This document shows, piece by piece, positions 13,884 through 21,243 of a stretch of DNA of 44,877 nucleotides (its first letter is position 1; each line of letters opens with the position of its first letter). Made by a program: the position numbers and the translations under genes. A model generated the notes under the pieces. It saw only the letters and a list, made by a program, of their open reading frames with translations, was not told the DNA's origin and made no database searches. Source of the stretch: Gemmatimonadota bacterium (GTDB taxonomy: Bacteria > Gemmatimonadota > Gemmatimonadetes > Longimicrobiales > Gaopeijiaceae); contig SLBA01000138.1 of NCBI GenBank assembly GCA_007126575.1, positions 1 to 44,877 on the forward strand, read 5' to 3'.

Positions 13884-15496
13884 CGCGGGTCGTCTCCCCG
13901 GTCGCTTCTCGCATCGCTCCCATCGCGCAGGAGCACCCGGCCGGGCACCGCACCGGTGAAGACTCCACCCTCGATGACGGGCACCCCGTTGACCAGCACC
14001 CAGACCATGCCCTCCGAGAGCTGATGGGGCTCCATGTAGCTCGCCGGGTCGTTCACGGCCTCGAGATCGAAGACCACCACGTCGGCGAACGCCCCGACCT
14101 CGAGCCGGCCCCGGTCTTCGAGTCCCATCGCCTCGGCGCCCACGGCGGTCATGCTCCGGATTGCGAAGGGGAGCTCGATCGCGCCCTCCTCGACCACGTA
14201 CTTGCGAATCTTCCGGGCGAAGGCTCCGTAGCCGCGAGGGTGCGGCATCCCTTCGCCGAAGACGGGCAGGACCCCGTCGGTCGAGGTCGCGGTCCAGGGC
14301 TGGCGCATGATCCGCAGGATGTCGTCGTCGTTCATGTTGTGCGACACCACGCCGGTGGGCGCCTCGATGCGGACGATGTCGATCGCCGCCTCGACCCCGT
14401 CCATCCCGTGGTCATCGGCATAGTCCTGCAGGGTCCGCCCCATGTACTCGCCCCCCGTGAACTGCAGTCGATCCGCCCCGCCCCGCCGCACCAGGTTCTC
14501 GGCGATCTCGGCGCGGATCCGCTCGGCCAGGACCGGATCATCGAGTCGCCCTCTCAGCCCTCCGTCTCCCTCGGCTCGGGACCAGGCGGGGAAGAGCGCG
14601 GCGACCATGCTGGTCTGTGACGCCGCGTAGGGATACTGGTCCGCCCATACGGGGAGGCCCTCATCGCGCGCCGCCTGGATCCGGGCCACGATCTCCTCGG
14701 AGTCCCCCCAGACGTTCGGGCCGAGCGCCTTGATGTGGCTCACGATCCCCACCACCCCGGTGGCGCGGGTGATGTCGATGATCTCCTGCACGGCGTTGAC
14801 GACCCCGACGGTGTAGTCGGATTCGTCGCGGATGTGGCTCGAGTGCATGCCCCCGAACTCGGCGGCCACCTCGGCCAGCGCGATCACCTCGTCGGTCTCG
14901 GAATAGCTGCTCGGGGTGTAGAAGAGCCCGGTCGAGAGGCCGAAGGCGCCGGCCTCCATTCCGGCCCGGATGATGGCCCGCATCTCGTCGAGCTCCTCGG
15001 GGGTGGGGGCGCGGTCGTGACTCCCGTCCATGGCCCGGGTGCGGGCGGTGTTGTGACCCACGAGCTGGGCGACGTTGACCCCCAGCCCATGCTCCAGGAA
15101 CTCGTTGCGCTGCTCGACCAGGTCCGCCGGGCTGCGTCCGTCGGCATTGACCACCACGGTCGTGATTCCCTGGGCGATCAGGGGCTCGGCGACGCTCCGC
15201 TCCTCGTCGCCCAGCGCCGCCTCGGCGTGCGAGTGCAGGTCGATGAAGCCCGGCGCCAGGTAGAGGGCGGTGGCGTCGATCACCCGGTCGGCCCGCGCCC
15301 GCGAGAGGGAGCCGATCGCCTCGATCCGGTCCCCCCGGATCCCGAGATCCGCCTCGAAGGGCTCCCCGCCCGAGCCGTCGATGATGGTTCCACCGAGAAT
15401 GACCGTATCATAGGGTGCATCGCAGGCGGCGAGGCCGCCCAGCAGGACGACGAGGATCAGGATGGGAATCCGGGACCGGATTGGCGGTCGACGCAT
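13880..15496 (-). CDS. D-aminoacylase/N-acyl-D-amino-acid deacylase-type lipoprotein
   Basis: 538 aa. Lipobox GLAAC with C25. Amidohydrolase of the D-aminoacylase group: YDTVILGGTIIDGSGGEPFEADLGIRGDRI, PGFIDLHSHAE (H88, H90), the LVGHNTAR segment, GAFGLSTGLFYTPSSYSETDEV, MHSSHIRDES, VSHIKALG, the metal aspartate in TATSTDGVLPVFGEG, and HPRGYGAFARKIRKYV. The closing FADVVVFDLEAVND strand is complete. It would release D-amino acids from N-acylated forms outside the cytoplasm, or act on a related amide. Start at 15496 follows a weak GAGAG. It is divergent from lemA (234 bases apart) and translationally coupled to the hydrolase downstream. Confidence 0.87.
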   Translation of the reverse strand: MRRPPIRSRIPILILVVLLGGLAACDAPYDTVILGGTIIDGSGGEPFEADLGIRGDRIEAIGSLSRARADRVIDATALYLAPGFIDLHSHAEAALGDEERSVAEPLIAQGITTVVVNADGRSPADLVEQRNEFLEHGLGVNVAQLVGHNTARTRAMDGSHDRAPTPEELDEMRAIIRAGMEAGAFGLSTGLFYTPSSYSETDEVIALAEVAAEFGGMHSSHIRDESDYTVGVVNAVQEIIDITRATGVVGIVSHIKALGPNVWGDSEEIVARIQAARDEGLPVWADQYPYAASQTSMVAALFPAWSRAEGDGGLRGRLDDPVLAERIRAEIAENLVRRGGADRLQFTGGEYMGRTLQDYADDHGMDGVEAAIDIVRIEAPTGVVSHNMNDDDILRIMRQPWTATSTDGVLPVFGEGMPHPRGYGAFARKIRKYVVEEGAIELPFAIRSMTAVGAEAMGLEDRGRLEVGAFADVVVFDLEAVNDPASYMEPHQLSEGMVWVLVNGVPVIEGGVFTGAVPGRVLLRDGSDARSDRGDDPR

Positions 15497-15730
15497 GCGA
15501 CTCTCGCTGTAGATCGGGGAGGGAGGCGACGAGGGACGAAGGCCAGAGTAGGTGGGGGCCCTCGACCCGGCAAGCCGGAGCGTACACGGGACCGCCCGTC
15601 CGGGCCGGGGTTCGGGGAGGCCTTCATTGCAGCGGCGCCCCCGAGGACCCATCTTCCGCTCGTCCGGCAGTCCCCCCCGGCGGTCACCCGTCCGGAAGCT
15701 CGAAATCTGGCTCGCACAACGGAGAACCCC

Positions 15731-16327
15731 ATGGCACTGACGATCCTGATCATTCTTCTGATCATGATGGGCCTTCTGGCCTTCTTCCTGATCAGCATGT
15801 ACAACCGGCTGGTGAAGCTGCGCGAGCGGTTTCGCAACGCCTTCGCGCAGATCGATGTGCAGCTCAAGCGCCGCTACGACCTGATCCCGAACCTGGTCGA
15901 GATCGCCAAGGGCTACATGAAGCACGAGCGCGAGACGCTCGAGGCCGTGATCCAGGCCCGCAACCAGGCAAGCCAGGCCGAGAAGAAGGCGGCGGCGAAC
16001 CCGGGCGATCCCGAGGCCATGAAGGGCCTCCTCGGGGCCGAGGCCGCGCTGACCGGCACGATGGGGCGTTTCTTCGCCCTTTCGGAGTCCTATCCGGACC
16101 TGAAGGCGAACGAGAACATGCTCTCGCTGCAGGAGGAGCTCTCGACGACCGAGAATCGGGTGGCCTTCGCCCGGCAGGCCTACAACGATGCGGTCATGCA
16201 GTACAACACCGCCCGCGAGACGGTGCCGACCAACATCGTCGCCAACGCCTTCAACTTCAGTCGTGCGGAGCTCTTCGAGATCGAGATCGAGTCGGAGCGC
16301 GAGGCCCCCAAGATCTCCTTCGACTGA
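15731..16327 (+). CDS. lemA: LemA family protein
   Basis: 198 aa. One N-terminal membrane helix (TILIILLIMMGLLAFFLISM), then a long helical domain with the LemA signature: YNRLVKLRERFRNAFAQIDVQLKRRYDLIPNLVEIAKGYMKHE, ENMLSLQEELSTTENRVAFARQAYNDAVMQYN and a closing FNFSRAELFEIE. LemA proteins are membrane-anchored coiled-coil bundles of poorly defined function and are very often followed by an M48 protease, as here (60 bases downstream). Start ATG 15731 has GGAG six bases upstream. Confidence 0.93.
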   Translation: MALTILIILLIMMGLLAFFLISMYNRLVKLRERFRNAFAQIDVQLKRRYDLIPNLVEIAKGYMKHERETLEAVIQARNQASQAEKKAAANPGDPEAMKGLLGAEAALTGTMGRFFALSESYPDLKANENMLSLQEELSTTENRVAFARQAYNDAVMQYNTARETVPTNIVANAFNFSRAELFEIEIESEREAPKISFD

Positions 16328-16387
16328 CCCCGGGGCTGAACCGGTGATGGCATTCGAGCAGAACCAAACGGCGATCCGGGTGGGCGC

Positions 16388-18364
16388 ATGAACTTCTTTC
16401 AGGCCCAGGAGGATGCGAAAAAGCGCACCCTCCTCCTGGTGGGGCTATTCGGAGCGGCCGTCCTCGGGATCATCGTGGCCGTCTACATCGTGCTCATGAT
16501 CGCCGGGGGGGTCACCCTCGGGACGAGTGCCGGCCTCGATCTCGGCGTCTTCGCGATCGTGGCGCTGGGCACGGGGGCGTTGATCGGGGGCGGGAGCTTC
16601 TTTCGCACGGCCCAGCTGCGCAAGGGTGGGCCGGCCGTGGCCGAGATGCTGGGGGGACGGCGCATCGACCCGGCCACCACCGACCCGGACGAGCGGCAGC
16701 TGGTCAATGTCGTCGAGGAGATGTCGGTGGCCTCGGGGATGCCGGTCCCCGCCATCTACGTGATGGACAATGAGGAGTCGATCAATGCCTTCGCCGCAGG
16801 CTATGGGATCCACGACGCCGCGGTCGCCGTGACCCGGGGCACCCTCGAGAGCATGACGCGCGACGAGCTGCAGGGGGTGGTCGCCCACGAGTTCAGCCAC
16901 ATCCTGAACGGTGACATGCGCCTGAACGTGCGGCTGATCGGGCTCCTCTTCGGGATCCTCCTGCTCACCGTTGTGGGACGGGGGATCCTTCGGGGCGGGA
17001 CCCGACGCGGGATCATGGTCGGGGCGTCCAGGCGGGGCGGTGGCAAGCAGGGGAGCGGAGTGGCGATGACCCTTGCCCTGGGGCTCAGCCTGATCCTCGT
17101 GGGCTACATCGGGGTCTTCTTCGGCAAGCTGATCAAGGCGGCGGTCTCGAGGCAGCGCGAGTACCTGGCGGACGCGGCGGCCGTCCAGTACACCCGGAAT
17201 CCCAAGGGGATCGCCGGCGCGCTCCAGCGCATCGGAGCGCACCCCAAAAAGGCGCGGATCGAGGACCATCATGCCGAGGAACTCAGTCACCTGTTCTTCG
17301 CCAACGGACTCGGCTCGGCGTTTTCGCGGGCTACGGCGACCCACCCCCCGCTCGAGGACCGGATCCGCCGGATCGACCCCTCGTGGGACGGCAGCTTCGA
17401 CGTGAAGCCGCGAAGGGACCGGTTGGAGCGCTCCCGATCCAAGGAGACCGCCGGGAAGGGGGGCGAGGAGCCCGGCGGATTCGGTGGCTTCGGGGGCTTC
17501 GGTGGTGGGGAGGGGTTCGGGCCCGAGGGGCTCACCGGTCTGGCGGCGGCCGCCTTCCTGCTCGGCTCGGTGGGCGATCCGCGCCCGGAACACGTGGCGC
17601 GGGCGAGTGCGATCCTCGGTCGGGTCCCCGAGAGCTTCCGCGAGGCGGTCCACGAGCCGGTGGGTGCGCAGGCGGCCATGCTCGTCCTGCTCGGTGGCGA
17701 CGATGCCCGGAGCCAGGACGCACGCCGACGGGTCGCCGATGGGGCGGTGCTCGAGCGGATCGAGGAGCTCGAGCCGCTCGCCGACGGCATCGCCCCCGAA
17801 GCCCGCCTGGCGCTGGTGGACCTGGCCCTGCCGGTCCTGGGCCGGCTCGAGGACGAGGCCGCCGCAGCCTTCCGATCGGGGGCCGAAGAGGTCGTTCGGG
17901 CCGATGGCGAGATCCGCTCCTTCGATTTCGCCCTGATGCACATCCTTTGGAAGCACATCGCCATCGGCCGGGAGCGTCCGGCGCGCGGCGGGGGCGGGGC
18001 GACCTCGCTCAAGGCGGTCCGCAGTGAGCTCCGGATCCTGCTTTCAGCGCTGGCCTGGGCGGGGGCCGACCATGAAGACGAGGCCCGGCAGGCATTCGGC
18101 GAGGGCCTTCAGGCCGTGGAATCCGATACCGGTGAGCTCACCCTCGCCGGAGAGACGGCCGTGGGGCTCACCGACCTGGACCATGCCCTCGACCGTCTCG
18201 AACGGGGTTCGCTCGAACTCCGGCGCCGGGTGCTCGAGGCCGCCGCGGCGGTGACCCTGGCCGACGGCGTCCTCCATGTCGAAGAGGCGGAACTCCTGCG
18301 AGCCGTGGCCGAGAGCCTGGAACTGCCCCTGCCCCCACTGATCACTCAGCCTCCCGGAGCGTAG
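16388..18364 (+). CDS. HtpX-like M48 metalloprotease with TerB-like C-terminal region
   Basis: 658 aa. Two N-terminal helices (about 14-40, 52-72), zinc protease motif VVAHEFSHILNGDM (H167, E168, H171), two further helices (about 180-200 and 226-250), and the third ligand E in SRQREYLADAAAVQYTRNP. Residues about 260-340 finish the protease domain (FSRATATHPPLEDRIRRI). A Gly/Phe-rich linker (GGFGGFGGFGGG) leads to about 230 more residues of helical repeats, including AAAAVTLADGVLHVEEAELLRAVAESL, a TerB-like pattern. It acts in the inner membrane, probably in quality control of membrane proteins. Typical HtpX is under 300 aa, so this is the long form linked with lemA. Confidence 0.9.
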   Translation: MNFFQAQEDAKKRTLLLVGLFGAAVLGIIVAVYIVLMIAGGVTLGTSAGLDLGVFAIVALGTGALIGGGSFFRTAQLRKGGPAVAEMLGGRRIDPATTDPDERQLVNVVEEMSVASGMPVPAIYVMDNEESINAFAAGYGIHDAAVAVTRGTLESMTRDELQGVVAHEFSHILNGDMRLNVRLIGLLFGILLLTVVGRGILRGGTRRGIMVGASRRGGGKQGSGVAMTLALGLSLILVGYIGVFFGKLIKAAVSRQREYLADAAAVQYTRNPKGIAGALQRIGAHPKKARIEDHHAEELSHLFFANGLGSAFSRATATHPPLEDRIRRIDPSWDGSFDVKPRRDRLERSRSKETAGKGGEEPGGFGGFGGFGGGEGFGPEGLTGLAAAAFLLGSVGDPRPEHVARASAILGRVPESFREAVHEPVGAQAAMLVLLGGDDARSQDARRRVADGAVLERIEELEPLADGIAPEARLALVDLALPVLGRLEDEAAAAFRSGAEEVVRADGEIRSFDFALMHILWKHIAIGRERPARGGGGATSLKAVRSELRILLSALAWAGADHEDEARQAFGEGLQAVESDTGELTLAGETAVGLTDLDHALDRLERGSLELRRRVLEAAAAVTLADGVLHVEEAELLRAVAESLELPLPPLITQPPGA

Positions 18365-18420
18365 TTCGGCCCGCGGGGGAGTAGGTCAGCCCGCCGGATA
18401 GTAGGTTGGGGCCGCCGGGC
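18361..18420. repeat. Three tandem 20-bp imperfect repeats at a convergent gene junction
   Basis: Units start at 18361, 18381 and 18401, each opening GTAG(G)T and continuing with a GCCCGCCGG-like core. The first two agree at about 15 of 20 positions. The array holds the stop of the M48 gene (18362-18364) and the stop and last codons of abgT (18386 onwards). It probably arose by slippage and has set where abgT ends. Confidence 0.6.
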
Positions 18421-19975
18421 CGACCGGAAGGCCGAAGCCGAAGACCCAGAGGTAGAAGGTGGCCACCCAGAAGATCAGGAAGAAGATCGTGTAGGGGAGC
18501 ATGATGGCGACGAGCGTTCCGATCCCGAGCTTCGTGTCGTAGCGGGCGGCGAAGGCGAGGATCAGCCCGAAGTACGACATCATCGGGGTGATGATGTTGG
18601 TGCTCGAGTCCCCGATCCGGTACGCCGCCTGGATCACCTCCGGCGAATAGCCGATCAGCATGAGCATCGGCACGAAGATCGGGGCCGTGATCGCCCACTG
18701 CGCCGACGCGCTTCCCAGGGCCAGGTTCACGAGGCAGCACATCAGGATGAAGGGGATGAAGACCAGGGGGTTGGTCAGCCCGATCGTCTGGAGTACATCG
18801 GCCCCCACGACCGCCGTGATGCTGCCCAGGTTCGTCCAGCCGAAGAAGCTCACGAACTGCGCCGCGAAGAAGACCAGGACGATGTAGAGCCCCATCGTGC
18901 TCATCGCCGACGACATCCCTTCGACCACCTCGCGATCCGAGCGCATGGTGCCCGCGACCCAGCCGTAGACGAAGCCCGGGATGAAGAAGAAGACGAAGAT
19001 CAGCGCGACCATTCCGCGCAGGAAGGGCGAATTGAGGACGTCCTGGGTTTCCGGGTTCCGCAGCACGCCCCATTCGGGAACGACCGCCAGCAGGAGGAGC
19101 CCCGTCAGGAAGAGGGTCGCCGCGCCCGCGGCCCAGAGACCCTGTACTTCCCGGCGGGTGAGCGGATCGGTCGAGGTCTCTCCGATGGCGTCGTGGTCGG
19201 CGTGGGTGTCGTCGTACAAGCCGAGCTTCGGCTCCACGATCCGCGCGGTCACCCACCAGCCCACGCCGGTCACCACGAAGGTGCTCACGATCATGAAGTA
19301 CCAGTTCACCGCGGGGTGGACCGTGTACTCGGGGTCGATGATCCGGGCGGCCTCTTCGGTGAGTCCCGCCAGGAGCGGGTCGACGGTGCCGATCAGGAGG
19401 TTCGCGCTGTAGCCCGCCGAGACCCCCGCAAAGGCCGCGGCGAGCCCCGCGAAGGGGTGGCGACCGAGGGCGTGGAAGATGACGGCCGCCAGGGGGATCA
19501 GGACCACGTAGCCCATCTCGGAGGCGGTGTTCGAGATCACCCCCGCGAAGACCACGGCTCCTGTGACCAGGTGCGGGGGGGCCTTCAGCACGACTCCGCG
19601 GATCATGGCAGAGAGGAGCCCCGACTTCTCTGCGACTCCCACGCCGAGCATGGCCACCAGCACCGTGCCGAGGGGGACGAAGCTGGTGAAGTTGACCACC
19701 AGGTTCTCGACGATCCGTCGCAGCCCGTCGCCATTCATGAGGCTGATCGCCACGATCTCGCCGGTCGGGCTCCGGCCGGGTGCCCCCTCGGGCCTGGGGT
19801 CGGACACGCTCAGGTCGAAGAGACCCGCGAGGCCGCTCACGAGCACCACGCCCACGGCGAAGAGCGCGAAGAGGGTGACCGGATGGGGCAGCAGGTTGCC
19901 CATCCGTTCGACGAAATTCAGGAAGCGGGTGAACCAGCCGCTCTGGGATGTGGTCTCGTAGTGGTTCGTGGCCAT
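18386..19975 (-). CDS. abgT: AbgT-family transporter (p-aminobenzoyl-glutamate type)
   Basis: 529 aa, about 12 to 13 membrane segments. AbgT-family pattern: LNFVERMGNLLPHPVTLFALFAVGVV, then VNFTSFVPLGTVLVAMLGVGVAEKSGLL, the hairpin motif GVISNTASEMGYVVLIPLAAVIF, FAGVSAGYSANLLIGTVDPLLAGLTEEAA and, late, ITAPIFVPMLMLIGYSPEVIQAAYRIGDSSTNIITPMM. Known members import p-aminobenzoyl-glutamate for folate salvage, and some export sulfonamides. Substrate here is not decided by sequence. No abgAB hydrolase genes are next to it, so it acts alone or with the peptidases nearby. Start ATG 19975 has no obvious ribosome site. Confidence 0.92.
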   Translation of the reverse strand: MATNHYETTSQSGWFTRFLNFVERMGNLLPHPVTLFALFAVGVVLVSGLAGLFDLSVSDPRPEGAPGRSPTGEIVAISLMNGDGLRRIVENLVVNFTSFVPLGTVLVAMLGVGVAEKSGLLSAMIRGVVLKAPPHLVTGAVVFAGVISNTASEMGYVVLIPLAAVIFHALGRHPFAGLAAAFAGVSAGYSANLLIGTVDPLLAGLTEEAARIIDPEYTVHPAVNWYFMIVSTFVVTGVGWWVTARIVEPKLGLYDDTHADHDAIGETSTDPLTRREVQGLWAAGAATLFLTGLLLLAVVPEWGVLRNPETQDVLNSPFLRGMVALIFVFFFIPGFVYGWVAGTMRSDREVVEGMSSAMSTMGLYIVLVFFAAQFVSFFGWTNLGSITAVVGADVLQTIGLTNPLVFIPFILMCCLVNLALGSASAQWAITAPIFVPMLMLIGYSPEVIQAAYRIGDSSTNIITPMMSYFGLILAFAARYDTKLGIGTLVAIMLPYTIFFLIFWVATFYLWVFGFGLPVGPAAPTYYPAG

Positions 19976-20052
19976 GGAGGCGGATCGGAATCAGGAGGGA
20001 CGAACGGGGTGGAGCGAATCTCGGGCAAAGGGGGGGAGGTGGACCCCTCGGG

Positions 20053-20547
20053 TCAAGGGCGCCCCGCGTGGCCCTCTTCGGGCCCAGGGTGCCCGAGAAC
20101 CCCGCCGATCCAGACGCCGAGCCCCCCCAGGAAGGGGAGGATCCACGAAACCCAGACCGGCTGAATCGCCACGGCCGCCGCCTCGAAGGGGCTCAGGTCG
20201 GGTGCCGGATCGACGACGGCGACGGCCTCGCCGGAGGCGGTGGTCTGCGTGATCGCCATCCATACCCCCAGGATGACGAGGACCAGAAGGAGGGAGACCA
20301 CCGCCGGGCGCGAGGCCGGACGGCCCCCGACCCGGGCCGCGACCCATCCCCCAAGGATCGCTCCCCCCAGGTTGAGGGGAAGGGTGCCGGCGAGCCAGGC
20401 CCCGGTCACGTCGGCGGTGCCCGGTTGGAAGGCCATCCCCTGCCCCAGGACCCACCACCAGAGGGTGAAGGTCATGACAGTCCACACGAAGATCGCGGCG
20501 TAGCCCGCGAAGGTCCCGAGCACCGTGCGCCACAGCATGGAATTCAT
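20053..20547 (-). CDS. Small multi-helix membrane protein, unknown function
   Basis: 164 aa with four predicted membrane helices at about 8-32, 48-70, 80-100 and 125-150. The first region is aromatic (GYAAIFVWTVMTFTLWWWVLG); the second is Gly-rich (LNLGGAILGGWVAARVGG). No charged catalytic motif is visible and no family was recognised. It lies between abgT and the TspO-like gene on the same strand, 58 bases after the latter, so all three may share transcripts. Confidence 0.6.
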   Translation of the reverse strand: MNSMLWRTVLGTFAGYAAIFVWTVMTFTLWWWVLGQGMAFQPGTADVTGAWLAGTLPLNLGGAILGGWVAARVGGRPASRPAVVSLLLVLVILGVWMAITQTTASGEAVAVVDPAPDLSPFEAAAVAIQPVWVSWILPFLGGLGVWIGGVLGHPGPEEGHAGRP

Positions 20548-20605
20548 GGGATGCGGTCCGGTCGGAGGATAATGGGTGAACGGCGAGCGACCGGCCTCGC
20601 TCAGT

Positions 20606-21157
20606 TCACGGGTTCAGACGCAGCAGCTCGAGAGCCCAGAGAAGGTCGAAGGCGACCCAGATCACATACGGCAGTAGAAGGATGGCGCTGAGACGTTCGC
20701 GCCGCCAGAGAAAGCCCGCAAGAAGGCCGATGACGCCGAGCAGGATCCCATGGCCGATCACCCCGAGCGCGAGCGCCTGGAACCCGATCAGCAGGGGGTT
20801 CCACGCCGTGTTGATCGCCATGGCGGTGACCGCGAGCGTGACGGCCGCCTTGCGCTCCGAGGCCCCGGGAAGCCGGGTGAGTGACCGGTAGATCAGGACG
20901 AAGAAGAGCGGGTAGTAGAGGAGCGCGACCAGCAGCGTCAGGACCTCCGGGGGCTGGAATCCCGGCCGGACCAGGGCCTCGTACCACTTCATGTCGACCT
21001 CGGCGGTGGTGAGCCACCCCAGGAGGCTTCCGAGCAGCATGAACCCGATGCAGGTGAGGGCGGCGATCCCCATCGCGCGCGTCTGCAGTTCGGTGGTGCC
21101 GGAGGGATACGTCGTCGGATCGGGGTTCGAGGACGGTGGATCGGTCGGAGCGCGCAT
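20606..21157 (-). CDS. TspO/MBR-like membrane protein
   Basis: 183 aa. After a polar N-terminal stretch of about 28 residues come five membrane helices. TspO pattern is visible: MKWYEALVRPGFQPPEVL (normally W-x-x-L-x-K-P-S-x-x-P-P), LLYYPLFFVLIYRSL, AINTAWNPLLIGFQ (normally LN-x-x-W-x-x-x-F-F) and ILLLPYVIWVAFDLLWALELLRLN (normally PYxxWxxFAxxLNxxIxxLN). Family members bind porphyrins or cholesterol and are linked to stress and tetrapyrrole control in bacteria. It is more diverged and less tryptophan-rich than classical TspO. Start ATG 21157, no clear ribosome site. Confidence 0.7.
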   Translation of the reverse strand: MRAPTDPPSSNPDPTTYPSGTTELQTRAMGIAALTCIGFMLLGSLLGWLTTAEVDMKWYEALVRPGFQPPEVLTLLVALLYYPLFFVLIYRSLTRLPGASERKAAVTLAVTAMAINTAWNPLLIGFQALALGVIGHGILLGVIGLLAGFLWRRERLSAILLLPYVIWVAFDLLWALELLRLNP

Positions 21158-21243
21158 GGTGTGCCGGGAAGGGGAGACGGAGCGGACGGAGCTTCATTCT
21201 ATCGAATCGTCGCATGCCCCGGAACCGTGCGGACCGATCGCCG

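Noticed and set aside
15600-15730. Possible long N-terminal extension of lemA
   Set aside because: The open frame upstream is low-complexity, and the membrane helix and GGAG ribosome site fix the start at 15731.
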